Shown: positions 32,319 to 40,583, counted from the stretch's first letter. The stretch: 41,309 bases of DNA from Lachnospiraceae bacterium (GCA_029054245.1 JAIDFQ010000021.1:1-41309), one strand, 5' to 3'. The notes: generated from the letters alone by a model not told the origin. Numbers and translations are program-made.

Positions 32319-33248
32319 ATGAAACCAGTTTACATGATAAATGGTTTTCTTGAAAGTGGAAAAACAGGTTTTATCTGTTATACTTTAGACCAACCCTATT
32401 TCCAGATAAAAGGAAGGACGCTTTTGATTGTCTGTGAAGAAGGAGAAGAAGAGTACGATGAAAAACTTCTGAAGAGGAGTCGTACAGATATCGTAAGGAT
32501 TGAGGAGGAAGAGGAATTCACGACTGCTCATCTGATAGAACTGGAAAAGAAGCATAGACCGGAACGCATTATCATTGAATATAATGGTATGTGGAATTAT
32601 AAAAATATGAAACTGCCTTTTCACTGGTCCATAGAGCAGCAGATTACGATGATTGATGCATCTACGTTTCCAATGTATTTTACCAACATGAAATCCCTGT
32701 TGGCGGAAATGTTACGGAAATCAGAGATGATTATTTTTAACCGCTGCGATGATGTGGAGGATTTAAGTGTTTATAAAAGGAACGTAAAGGCGATTAATCA
32801 GCAGGCGGATATTATTTTTGAAGATTCTGAAGGAGAAGTGAACCAGATTTTTGAAGATGATCTTCCTTATAGCTTGGAGGATCCAGTTATTGAGCTTGAC
32901 AATGAAGGTTATGGAATATGGTATCTGGACAGTCTTGATAATTTAGAGCGGTACATTGGAAAGACGGTCCAGTTTACGGCTATGGTATTAAAGCCAGCGG
33001 ATTTCCCGAAAGGATATTTTGTACCGGGGCGTATGGCGATGACTTGCTGCGCAGAAGATATGGCTTTTCTGGGGTTTGCCTGTGAATATGACCAGTCTGA
33101 CGAGCTTACCGATAAGCAGTGGGTACAGGTGACAGCGCAGGTGACAAAGGAATACTTTGCAGATTACGGCGGTGAGGGACCTGTTCTTAAGGCATCCTTA
33201 GTCAAAGAGACAAAGCCGCCGAGAGATGAAATTATAAGCTTTATGTAA
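32319..33248 (+). CDS. CobW-like P-loop protein fused to a YcgQ-type (DUF1980) C-terminal domain
   Basis: A 309-residue protein. Residues 1-170 look like a reduced G3E GTPase: Walker A NGFLESGKTGF, a Walker-B-like stretch RIIIEYNGMWNY, and FNRCDD in place of NKxD. The CXCC metal motif is missing. The C-terminal part (about 205-305) reads LERYIGKTVQFTAMVLKPAD, YFVPGRMAMTCCAEDMAFLG and WVQVTAQVTKEYF, matching the OB-like C-terminal domain of YcgQ/TIGR03943 proteins, which partner a permease in Bacillus and are zinc-responsive. I know of no common protein with this arrangement, but cannot search. Gap from the His-rich CobW gene is 23 bases, so they are one operon. Confidence 0.75.
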   Translation: MKPVYMINGFLESGKTGFICYTLDQPYFQIKGRTLLIVCEEGEEEYDEKLLKRSRTDIVRIEEEEEFTTAHLIELEKKHRPERIIIEYNGMWNYKNMKLPFHWSIEQQITMIDASTFPMYFTNMKSLLAEMLRKSEMIIFNRCDDVEDLSVYKRNVKAINQQADIIFEDSEGEVNQIFEDDLPYSLEDPVIELDNEGYGIWYLDSLDNLERYIGKTVQFTAMVLKPADFPKGYFVPGRMAMTCCAEDMAFLGFACEYDQSDELTDKQWVQVTAQVTKEYFADYGGEGPVLKASLVKETKPPRDEIISFM

Positions 33249-33282
33249 AATACAAAGGAATATTTGGGAAAGGGAACTTTTC

Positions 33283-34197
33283 ATGTATCACTATTCAGCA
33301 ATTCAATGGTTGTTCTTTTTTTATTTTTATTGCTTTTTCGGCTGGATTTTTGAATCCACGTTTGTATCAGTCAAAAGTAAAAAATTTGTGAATCGCGGTT
33401 TCATGCGTGGTCCTTTTCTGCCGATTTATGGGAGCGGCGCGATTATGATGTTGGTAGTATCCATGCCTTTTCAGGATAATATTTTTCTGACTTATGTGGC
33501 AGGCTGTATTGGTGCTACGGCATTGGAACTGGTGACAGGAGTGGCGATGGAAGCGTTGTTTAAGGTTAGGTATTGGGATTATTCTAATCAAAGATTTAAC
33601 TTTAAAGGACACATCTGTCTTTCGTCAACAATAGCCTGGGGATTTTTGACGATTCTAATGACGGAATTTCTCCATAGGGGTGTTGAAAAAGTAATATTCA
33701 TGATTCCCTATACGGTTGTAGTGTTCGTAACAGTGGCGTTGACGGTATATATTATCATTGACTTTACACTTTCCTTTAAGGCAGCTATGGATCTGCGCGA
33801 TATCTTGGTTGGATTGGATAAGGCGAAAGAAGAGATGGAACGTATCCAGAAGCGTCTTGATGTCATTATCGCAGTAGTCAATGATGAACGTGAGACTCGC
33901 AGGCAGGAAAAGAGTATGCGGGCAGATGAACTTATGGAAAGCATTGAAGGAAAGATCAATGCCTTGAAAGAACGCTTTAAGCTTCATCCTACGGAGTTCA
34001 TGGATGAGATAAGGGATGAAATTGTTGAATTGACCAGTAAATATATGTTTGAAAAGGAGCACAGGCTTCAATTTAGAAGGCTTAAAGACTTTTATCAGAG
34101 AGCGCTGCTGAAGGGAAATCCTACGATGCGTTCAAAGTATTTTGGAGAGGCTTTAGAGGAATTGAAAAAAGCAGTGAACGAGAAGAAGAAAAAATGA
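33283..34197 (+). CDS. CmpB-like putative ABC transporter permease (PF06541-type) with coiled-coil tail
   Basis: A 304-residue protein. Four to five membrane segments fill the first 165 residues (WLFFFYFYCFFGWIFEST, YGSGAIMMLVVSMPF, CIGATALELVTGVAMEALF, VVFVTVALTVYIIIDFTLSF). The motifs FGWIFES, NRGFMRGPFLPIYG and WDYSNQRFNFKGHICLSSTIAWG identify the family called putative ABC transporter permease, although no partner ATPase is known to be required. A charged helical tail (about 175-300) is probably a cytosolic coiled coil. It begins 34 bases after the CobW-DUF1980 gene with AAAGGG upstream. It could belong to that operon and serve metal handling, but this is only position-based. Confidence 0.75.
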   Translation: MYHYSAIQWLFFFYFYCFFGWIFESTFVSVKSKKFVNRGFMRGPFLPIYGSGAIMMLVVSMPFQDNIFLTYVAGCIGATALELVTGVAMEALFKVRYWDYSNQRFNFKGHICLSSTIAWGFLTILMTEFLHRGVEKVIFMIPYTVVVFVTVALTVYIIIDFTLSFKAAMDLRDILVGLDKAKEEMERIQKRLDVIIAVVNDERETRRQEKSMRADELMESIEGKINALKERFKLHPTEFMDEIRDEIVELTSKYMFEKEHRLQFRRLKDFYQRALLKGNPTMRSKYFGEALEELKKAVNEKKKK

Positions 34198-34206
34198 AAA
34201 TAGGTA

Positions 34207-34235
34207 TTGACTTATGATGCGTTAGGTGGTATTAT
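34207..34235 (+). promoter_or_regulatory. Promoter of tRNA-Leu
   Basis: TTGACT (34207-34212) and TATTAT (34230-34235) are 17 bases apart, with TGG before the -10. Confidence 0.75.
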
Positions 34236-34256
34236 ACCATTTGTGGCGTGAGTCAA

Positions 34257-34341
34257 GCGGAAGTGTCGGAACTGGCAGACGAGCAAGACTAAGGATCTTG
34301 TGAGCATTGCGCTCGTGTGGGTTCAAGTCCCATCTTCCGCA
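34257..34341 (+). tRNA. tRNA-Leu (anticodon AAG)
   Basis: Acceptor arms GCGGAAG (34257-34263) and CTTCCGC (34334-34340) pair perfectly, with discriminator A at 34341. The anticodon stem CAAGA/TCTTG encloses the loop CTAAGGA, giving anticodon AAG at 34291-34293, which reads CUU. A long variable arm (GAGCATTGCGCTC) marks it as a class II tRNA. The T-arm GTGGGTTCAAGTCCCAT is normal. CCA is not encoded. A34 would be modified or would read CUU/CUC by extended wobble. Confidence 0.93.
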
Positions 34342-34344
34342 GAG

Positions 34345-34379
34345 AAAGAGTCTAGTAAAATCTAGGCTCTTTATTTTTT
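34345..34379 (+). terminator. Terminator of tRNA-Leu
   Basis: AAAGAGTCTAG (34345-34355) and CTAGGCTCTTT (34362-34372) form an 11-bp stem with one G-U pair and a 6-base loop, followed by ATTTTTT. Confidence 0.88.
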
Positions 34380-34492
34380 GTGCGGTATTTTGTGCTTTAT
34401 TGATGCAAGCTTATCAATCGTCATTTCGTTGTTACAATTGTGTTTATCAATGCTAAATTTAAGTCATTGAAATCATATTCTTTCAAAGAGCG

Positions 34493-35212
34493 TTATTTTA
34501 CGAAATTCAAATAAGGATAAATAATTACCATTTCCCCATACAAAGGTTCGGTTCCATTCTTGACAATTTTTAATTCTTTTACTCCTTTTATGCTAAAAGA
34601 AAAGTCCGTTGATTTATTATTTATATCTATTGGAGCAGTAGTATAAATTAAGGTGTCTTCTGAATAAAACTCAATCCATGCCTTTTCTTTGGAGTCTTCA
34701 TTTGCAGCAGACCATATAATTTTCCCTTCGCATATGGAATAATTATCATTAAGCTGATATGTTGGATTTAAAATCTCTTCTTTATTCGTTCTATAATGGA
34801 ATCCCATATGTGCTGTTAGATAGTCTACATTGTTGGTATCTATGAAGCATTCAGAAGAATGACCGTCTGAATAATCAAACCAATATTGTTCATTTGTATT
34901 CATTGCATCTAAATCAAATATGCTTATTTTTGATTCCTTTAATGCTTCCATTTCATTTTTTAAATTATTGATCTCTTGTTCGCCAGCTTCAAGTTGTACT
35001 TTTAGTTTGTCGAATTCTATCTGTAAGGCATTGATTTTTTCAACCAACTCAGAATTATTGAATTGTAATTCTTTATAATCATTTTTCATATTGATATTAA
35101 TTGAAAACATTCCGAATATAGCAGCAATAATGACGCATCCCCCGCCTATAATCGCCGATATAACAGTAAACTTTCCGCTTGTTTGTGCTGCTTTCGTATC
35201 TTCGCTCATCAT
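34493..35212 (-). CDS. Membrane-anchored coiled-coil protein with NPCBM-like C-terminal domain
   Basis: A 239-residue protein with AGGAGC 6 bases before the ATG at 35212. After a short polar start it has one transmembrane helix (FTVISAIIGGGCVIIAAIFG). A heptad-rich coiled coil follows (about 45-95: LQFNNSELVEKINALQIEFD, LEAGEQEINNLKNEMEALKE). The C-terminal beta-rich domain, with AWIEFYSEDTLIYTTAPIDI and VKELKIVKNG, resembles NPCBM-type carbohydrate-binding modules. It is more AT-rich than its neighbours and lies just after a tRNA gene, which hints at recent acquisition. No genetic partner is obvious. Function unknown. Confidence 0.65.
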   Translation of the reverse strand: MMSEDTKAAQTSGKFTVISAIIGGGCVIIAAIFGMFSININMKNDYKELQFNNSELVEKINALQIEFDKLKVQLEAGEQEINNLKNEMEALKESKISIFDLDAMNTNEQYWFDYSDGHSSECFIDTNNVDYLTAHMGFHYRTNKEEILNPTYQLNDNYSICEGKIIWSAANEDSKEKAWIEFYSEDTLIYTTAPIDINNKSTDFSFSIKGVKELKIVKNGTEPLYGEMVIIYPYLNFVK

Positions 35213-35519
35213 ATAATTGCTCCTGGGTTATAAATTGATCGTTCGTAATCATTTACTCATAGTATAGGGCAAAATGCAGGAGAATGCTATTCAAACATTT
35301 GTTCTTGCTTTGCCAATATCACTACGATAAAGGCATTAGGAAAATAAATATCCAGCTGCTTTTTTGAATGTAGCGAAATAGTAAAGTCAGGTTTATTTTT
35401 TATATCGTTGTTGCATTTCGTGCTGCATATATGTAAAATGTTCAAAGGAGAATGATGACGGAGACTTTAAAAGATATGAATTTATTTATAAAAAAGCAAC
35501 TATAGAGGATATAGAAACC
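35213..35519. other. Non-coding interval before the GNAT gene
   Basis: About 300 AT-rich bases. AAGGAG at 35445-35450 followed by ATG at 35453 and 35456 is a good translation start, but its frame ends at TAG 35502-35504. The downstream GNAT frame has no normal start in this stretch. See the GNAT entry. Confidence 0.6.
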
Positions 35520-35960
35520 TTGACAAGGACAAGAATTGAGGTTTTGCGGGCTGCCAATAAGCTGGGAGCAGAGGCTGACATGTCAGAGGCCTTAAAGTAT
35601 TCCAGGCTTTACTATCAAAATGCATTATTGGGTGGCACGCATACCGCTTATCTCGTCTATGACGGCAGCAGGTTTGTTGGGGCAGGGGCGGTGAGCTACT
35701 ATAAAGTCATGCCAACCTATCACAATCCCAGCGGAAGTAAAGCATATATTATGAACATGTATACACATCCTGATTATAGAAGAAAAGGAATTGCGTTTAG
35801 GACGTTGGAACTATTGGTGGAAGATATCAAATCAAAAGGAATTACATCGGTTTTACTTGAGGCAACGGACATGGGACGACCCTTATATGAAAAGTTTGGT
35901 TTTACAAAAATGAATGATGAAATGGAACTGATTTTAGAGGATGCCATCCGTTTAGTCTGA
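35520..35960 (+). CDS. GNAT-family N-acetyltransferase, start region apparently frameshifted
   Basis: The frame from TTG 35520 gives 146 residues with the acetyl-CoA site MYTHPDYRRKGIAFRTLELL and a C-terminal GRPLYEKFGFTKMNDEMEL, typical of GNAT enzymes. The same frame is open upstream and codes for DGDFKRYEFIYKKATIEDIE, which looks like the true first beta-strand of the family, but has no ATG, GTG or TTG. A well-placed ribosome site and ATG at 35456 lie in another frame and would join this sequence if one base were added near 35462-35465. So either the gene has suffered a 1-bp deletion or translation starts late at the TTG. The acetyl acceptor is unknown. Confidence 0.65.
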   Translation: MTRTRIEVLRAANKLGAEADMSEALKYSRLYYQNALLGGTHTAYLVYDGSRFVGAGAVSYYKVMPTYHNPSGSKAYIMNMYTHPDYRRKGIAFRTLELLVEDIKSKGITSVLLEATDMGRPLYEKFGFTKMNDEMELILEDAIRLV

Positions 35961-35988
35961 GAAGGTTCGTTTGCTAAAGGATGGCATC
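35940..35988 (+). repeat. 15-bp inverted repeat enclosing the GNAT stop codon
   Basis: GATGCCATCCGTTTAG (35940-35955) and CTAAAGGATGGCATC (35974-35988) pair over 15 bp with a one-base bulge. The stop codon (35958-35960) is in the 18-base loop. No T-tract follows, so it is a stability or transcription-pausing element rather than a standard terminator. Confidence 0.6.
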
Positions 35989-36070
35989 GGCGGTGTGGTA
36001 GATTGTGTGGCTGGGAGACAGATTTTGCGCAGAAGCCTGCAACAATAAAGCGTGTTGTCTGCGGCATCAG

Positions 36071-36883
36071 TCAGGGCGCCGGAGTCCCGATTTTTTTGTC
36101 ACTATTCATAATGTGATTAATCAGCCAGTCAGTGAGAAATTCCAGGATTTCTTCCAAAGTTTCCTGCTGGTGTCCTTCGATTTGGTGAAAATCGATTTCT
36201 TCCAGCCTTGCCACAAAGGCGTCGTGGGCTCGCTGCTGCGCGGCAAGTCCTTCATATTGGATGCTCTGCATGTACTTTTCTTCATCTGCAAAGTGGAATT
36301 TCGTATAGTTTTTCAGTTCTTCCAACAGATAAACAATCTCATCATATTTGTCAACAATAAATTCATCCTGGATAACGCGGTGGACTTCGCCGATAATGCG
36401 GAACAGCTCCCTGTGCTCATCGTCAATCAGGTTAATGCCAGTCAGATATTCGTCTGCAAATGTTGGAAGTTTTTTACCTGCAGCGATTGGTTTCATTTTA
36501 CCGATCATCAGGTCACAGCCGATGATGTGTCGGTAAAGCCAGGTGATAAGATACTTCAAAAGATCTTCCAGGAAGCGTGTCTGGTCGCTGCCAGAGAGCA
36601 GAATGTCTGCCTCGTTTATTTTGTCACAGAAGGCAGAATGCTGGTGTCTTTGCAGTTCCAGTTCAGGATGGTGAATACGTTCCATGTAGGCTTCCTCATG
36701 CTGGAAATGTTCTTTGGCATATAGCTTTAGGTGTTCCAGTAGTTTGCCGATACGGTCATACTGGTCGCTTTTTACGTCTTCCTCTAACAGAACTTGAATT
36801 TCGTTTATTATTTCAAAAAGCCTTTCGTGTTGGCTGTCGATTTCGGATACCCCAATCAGACAGTCTTCTGTAAAAAGATACAT
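36071..36883 (-). CDS. Two-domain bacteriohemerythrin
   Basis: A 270-residue protein with two hemerythrin domains (about 1-128 and 140-267). Domain 1 has GVSEIDSQHERLFEI, KEHFQHEEAYMERIHHPELE and LYRHIIGCDLMIG. Domain 2 has GINLIDDEHRELFRII, KFHFADEEKYMQSIQ and INHIMNSDKKIG. These supply the His, Glu and Asp ligands of a non-heme di-iron site that binds O2 or senses redox state. In both domains the first His of the usual HxxxH pair appears as Gln (QRHQHSAF and QQRAHDAF), leaving one ligand fewer than classical hemerythrin. GGAGG lies close upstream. It is likely a cytosolic O2 scavenger in an anaerobe. Confidence 0.88.
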   Translation of the reverse strand: MYLFTEDCLIGVSEIDSQHERLFEIINEIQVLLEEDVKSDQYDRIGKLLEHLKLYAKEHFQHEEAYMERIHHPELELQRHQHSAFCDKINEADILLSGSDQTRFLEDLLKYLITWLYRHIIGCDLMIGKMKPIAAGKKLPTFADEYLTGINLIDDEHRELFRIIGEVHRVIQDEFIVDKYDEIVYLLEELKNYTKFHFADEEKYMQSIQYEGLAAQQRAHDAFVARLEEIDFHQIEGHQQETLEEILEFLTDWLINHIMNSDKKIGTPAP

Positions 36884-36981
36884 TTCTGCTTCCTCCCTGC
36901 TATGTGTTAGATAATATTGGCTGGTATAGGGGAATGAATCTGATTCGGTTCATGACCTGCGCCGCTATGTCAGTTGCATCC

Positions 36982-37009
36982 ATTGTATCATATCTGTGCA
37001 AAGTTTCAA
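36982..37009 (-). promoter_or_regulatory. Promoter of the hemerythrin gene
   Basis: On the minus strand TTGAAA (37009-37004) and TACAAT (36987-36982) are 16 bases apart, leaving a leader of about 90 bases. Confidence 0.5.
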
Positions 37010-37019
37010 AGTTCCATTA

Positions 37020-37035
37020 TGGGATGAACAGTTAC
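37020..37035. repeat. Second copy of the TGGGATGAAC-n-GTTAC word
   Basis: TGGGATGAACAGTTAC matches 15 of 16 bases at 30465-30480. It lies between the divergent hemerythrin and DUF885 genes, just upstream of the hemerythrin -35. Confidence 0.6.
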
Positions 37036-37131
37036 TTTAGGTGACTGGAAAGGGGAAAAAGAGTATGATTCAATATGGAAATATGATACAATTATAATCA
37101 CGAAACAATGTTGCCAAGGAGGAATTTCTAA

Positions 37132-38934
37132 ATGGAGAATGGAACAAAGCGACGATATAGTGCGTGGACGGCAATTGCAATTGCATTTGTAGCGATTTGC
37201 CTGACAATATGCGGAATCATGGCGATTATCGAAATTGCCATACAGGACAAAGTACAGGATGATCCAGCCGCCTTTGATGCTTATATGGATGAAATGTTTA
37301 AAGAGTTAGTGGCGCAAAATACCATTAACCTTCACTATACCCTTGCGTACCCGGAAAATTACGGGATTACGGAGTATCCGATTACGTTGGGAGATGTTTC
37401 TGTTGAGAATCTGCGGGAGAGCCAGGAAGATTTAGAGGAAATGAGAAAGGTGATTCAGTCATTTTATGCGGCGGATCTTTCAACAGAGCAGCAGCTCACC
37501 TATGATATATTAGTGGATTACATAGAGACAGAGATGTCTGGGGCATATTTAGGGCTTTATGATGAGCTTTTAGAACCGACTTCAGGATATCAGGCGGAAT
37601 TTCCGATTATTCTTGCGGAATATACATTCCGCACAGAGCAGGACATCGAGGATTATCTTGCATTGCTTTCAGAAATGGATGAATTTTATGCACAGATTAT
37701 CGAGTATGAAGAAAAAAAGGCAGAAGAAGGTCTGTTTATGTCCGATAATGCAGCAGACATGATCATCCAGCAGTGTGAAGAATTTATTGAGGATCCGGAA
37801 AACAATTATATGATTGAGGTCTTTAATGACAAGATTGATTCTTTTGAAGGGCTTTCTAGGGAGGAAAGAGAAGAATACAAGGAAAGACATGATGAGATCA
37901 TTACGACAGAGGTGGTGGATGCTTATCAGACGCTGATTGACGGGGTGAGCGCGCTTAAAGGAAGCGGTACAAATGAACTTGGGCTGTGTTACTATGGAAG
38001 CGGAAAGGAATACTATGAATATCTGGTCCGCTCTAAGGTGGGCACTGACGACTCCATAAAAAGAATGCAGAAAAGAATCGAAAGATATATAAGCGATTTC
38101 ATGCAAGACCTATATGATACAGCGTTAGAAAATCCGCAACTTTATGAGGAAATCGTAAATTTTTCTTTTCCTGATATGGAACCGGAAGAAGGTCTGCAGG
38201 ATCTGCTAAATAAGATGGAAGAGGACTTCCCTAAGCCGCCGCAAGTGGACTTTACAGTTAAGTATGTGCATCCGTCTATGCAGGAGTATCTCAGCCCGGC
38301 TTTTTATCTGACCACTCCCATCGACGATATAAAAAGTAATTCCATTTATATCAATGAAAAATATACGAAAGCCGGTGCAACGGGAAAGGGAGAGATTTAT
38401 ACCACGCTGGCACATGAAGGCTATCCAGGGCACTTGTATCAAAATGCCTATACGGTATCTTGCGATCTGCCGCTTATCCGCAACCTGTTTTCTTATCAGG
38501 GGTATACGGAAGGCTGGGCGACTTATGTAGAATTTGAATATGGATATCAATATGCAGCTGAAGGTCAGAGTGAAGCTGCTGTTGATCTCTGTGCAAGAAA
38601 TTCCGCAGTGTCGCTGGCACTTTATGCATATATTGATTTGGGAATCCACTATGATGGATGGGACAAAGGGGATGTGGAGGAAGTCTTAAGCAGGTTCATG
38701 GATGTGGATCAGGAGACGCTTGATGCTGTTTTTGAAGCGGTTCTTTATGATCCGGCAGGTTATTTAAGCTATTTTGTGGGATATCTGGAATTTCTTGAAC
38801 TTCGGGACACTGCAATGGAGGAGCTTGGAGAAGATTTTGATATAAAGGAATTTCATGAATTCCTTTTAAGAACAGGTCCAGCCCCTTTTTATATCATAGA
38901 AGATTATATGGAGATATGGATGGAGGAACAGTAG
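37132..38934 (+). CDS. DUF885-family membrane-anchored zinc-peptidase-like protein
   Basis: A 600-residue protein with AAGGAGG 9-10 bases before the ATG. Residues about 12-34 form a signal anchor (AIAIAFVAICLTICGIMAII), so the body is extracytoplasmic. The DUF885 metallopeptidase-like core shows the zinc motif TTLAHEGYPGHLYQNAYT (HEGxxGH, about 425-432), then QGYTEGWATYVEFEYGYQY and, near the C terminus, LSYFVGYLEFLELRDTA. The family is distantly related to M3/M32-type HExxH peptidases; substrates are mostly unknown. The gene is monocistronic: the upstream gene is divergent and the downstream flippase gene converges with 2 bases between stops. A weak TATAAT (37093-37098) lies upstream. Confidence 0.87.
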   Translation: MENGTKRRYSAWTAIAIAFVAICLTICGIMAIIEIAIQDKVQDDPAAFDAYMDEMFKELVAQNTINLHYTLAYPENYGITEYPITLGDVSVENLRESQEDLEEMRKVIQSFYAADLSTEQQLTYDILVDYIETEMSGAYLGLYDELLEPTSGYQAEFPIILAEYTFRTEQDIEDYLALLSEMDEFYAQIIEYEEKKAEEGLFMSDNAADMIIQQCEEFIEDPENNYMIEVFNDKIDSFEGLSREEREEYKERHDEIITTEVVDAYQTLIDGVSALKGSGTNELGLCYYGSGKEYYEYLVRSKVGTDDSIKRMQKRIERYISDFMQDLYDTALENPQLYEEIVNFSFPDMEPEEGLQDLLNKMEEDFPKPPQVDFTVKYVHPSMQEYLSPAFYLTTPIDDIKSNSIYINEKYTKAGATGKGEIYTTLAHEGYPGHLYQNAYTVSCDLPLIRNLFSYQGYTEGWATYVEFEYGYQYAAEGQSEAAVDLCARNSAVSLALYAYIDLGIHYDGWDKGDVEEVLSRFMDVDQETLDAVFEAVLYDPAGYLSYFVGYLEFLELRDTAMEELGEDFDIKEFHEFLLRTGPAPFYIIEDYMEIWMEEQ

Positions 38935-38936
38935 TC

Positions 38937-40448
38937 CTATTTTCGGAGGACGCCTTTTAAAATATCGATTAAATTGCGAAGTTCTTTGCTCCGGTGAAAG
39001 AACAGCAAAAAGAAGAGGTTAGGTATCGTGAGGCACAGGAGAATCCGCGTACCTATGAGTGCGAGTGGCGGCAGATCAAAAGGAAGACTGCATAGGAAGG
39101 TCAAGGCAAAGCTTGAAACCCCTGCGGCAAGATACTTGACATTTCCCAGCCAGAAGGGCTTTGCTGACCGCTGAAAGCCGTAGTGGAACAGGACACGGAC
39201 TTCTACCCAGAGGGAAGTGGAAAGCATGCTGATAAGGGTTCCTGCAAAAATACCACTGATTCCCCAGAATCTCACGAGAAGGATGGAGAGAAGCAGGTTT
39301 AATAGGGATTCTGCAATGGGTCTGTAACGGTCTTGATAAAGGATACCCAATGCCTCTTTGAAGGTGACCGTAATCATGCGCACGCCGCTCACATAAAAAT
39401 TGGCGGAGATCAGCAGAACAACGGAGAGGGGAAAAAGAAACGCATCGCCCCAGACAAAGGAAATAAAAGGATTGACAAGAAGAAAGAAACTGATGGTGCA
39501 AAAGGTGTAAAACCAGAACCCGGCAAAGTACAGGAGATTAAACAGAGAGTAGGTTTCTTCCTTGGTCTTGGTTGCATAATAATTTCCGATACCAGAATTC
39601 AGGGAGGAAAACAAAGGATTGATAACGGATTTTAGAAAAGTAATCAGCAGGGTATAACAGCTGTTCTGGGAAACAGCCGTAAGACCGAGAAAGAAACTGA
39701 TCAGCAGGTTGTCGGTGAAGTTTGCAACGGTATAGCCAAGGCGGTGATAGAACATGGCATATACATTCTTGAAGATGGATGTCTTCTCATCTGAGGAAAG
39801 GGTGGGACGCTTTCCGGAAGTCAGGAATGGATATGCCTTTTTTGCTTTATGGGACAGGAGAAGGTTGGTACATAGGGTAAAAGGAAGCTGTATCAATAGG
39901 TAAAGCGTAAAGTTGTGGAGCGTGACTAAAACGACAATCTGTGCAACTGTTCTCATGATATGGAGCAGGTTGGAGTAGAAATTGGTAACATACATCTTCT
40001 GGTCAGCAAGGAACAGTGACTGCCGATAGGTAAAGGTATATGAAAGTACAGTGTTTGCTAAATAAAGCAGATAGAACAGGGATAATCCCGGCAGGTCAGG
40101 GCAATCCTTTATGATGTAGGGAAGAAACGGCGTGACTACGCCCCCAATAATGGCAACCAGCATAGCGACAATGCGGTATACTTTTTTATAAAAGGTGGTC
40201 AGAGCAAGAAGCTTTTCCTCGTCATTTTGCGCAATAGGGACATACATGCTGTAGACGAGGACCGTACCGAAGCCAAGCTCTGACAGAGAAAGGACGGTGA
40301 GGATGTTGGTAAAAAGTCCTGTGACACCCACATATTCCATGGGAAGCGTACGGATGAGCACGGTGCGCGCCACAAATTCGGCAAGATAACAGAGAACTTT
40401 GGTCACCAGTATGACAATGCTGTTTTTGATAAATAATTTTGTACGCAT
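38937..40448 (-). CDS. Polysaccharide flippase (Wzx/RfbX-like, MOP superfamily)
   Basis: I choose the ATG at 40448 (AGGAG 8 bases upstream) rather than 40466. The 503-residue protein has 12-14 hydrophobic segments. The N-terminal motif KNSIVILVTKVLCYLAEFVA, RTVLIRTLPMEYVGVTGLFT and LSLSELGFGTVLVYSMY is the usual start of Wzx-type flippases, which move lipid-linked sugar units to the outside. No glycosyltransferase or polymerase gene is adjacent, so it may be an orphan or serve a distant cell-wall polysaccharide cluster. It converges with the DUF885 gene and is divergent from a small serine recombinase. Confidence 0.85.
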   Translation of the reverse strand: MRTKLFIKNSIVILVTKVLCYLAEFVARTVLIRTLPMEYVGVTGLFTNILTVLSLSELGFGTVLVYSMYVPIAQNDEEKLLALTTFYKKVYRIVAMLVAIIGGVVTPFLPYIIKDCPDLPGLSLFYLLYLANTVLSYTFTYRQSLFLADQKMYVTNFYSNLLHIMRTVAQIVVLVTLHNFTLYLLIQLPFTLCTNLLLSHKAKKAYPFLTSGKRPTLSSDEKTSIFKNVYAMFYHRLGYTVANFTDNLLISFFLGLTAVSQNSCYTLLITFLKSVINPLFSSLNSGIGNYYATKTKEETYSLFNLLYFAGFWFYTFCTISFFLLVNPFISFVWGDAFLFPLSVVLLISANFYVSGVRMITVTFKEALGILYQDRYRPIAESLLNLLLSILLVRFWGISGIFAGTLISMLSTSLWVEVRVLFHYGFQRSAKPFWLGNVKYLAAGVSSFALTFLCSLPFDLPPLALIGTRILLCLTIPNLFFLLFFHRSKELRNLIDILKGVLRK

Positions 40449-40548
40449 GGTATCCGCTCCTAGCATATTATTTTATTAATATCATAGCAGGATTTGTGGA
40501 TATATCAAGTGACGAAAAAAGAAAGATAAGGTATTATATTAAAAACAA

Positions 40549-40583
40549 TCCCATTACTGTGTTAATAGTGATGGGAATTTTTT
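40549..40583 (+). terminator. Terminator/attenuator hairpin upstream of the serine recombinase
   Basis: TCCCATTACT (40549-40558) and AGTGATGGGA (40567-40576) pair over 10 bp including one G-U, with an 8-base loop, followed by ATTTTTT. A TATTATATT -10-like word lies at about 40532-40540, so transcripts would enter the hairpin at once. This looks like an attenuator for the recombinase gene. Confidence 0.7.

Noticed and set aside
34330-34345. tRNA-Leu 3' end as an element attachment site
   Set aside because: No second copy of the tRNA 3' sequence and no integrase were found in the window, although a foreign-looking gene follows.
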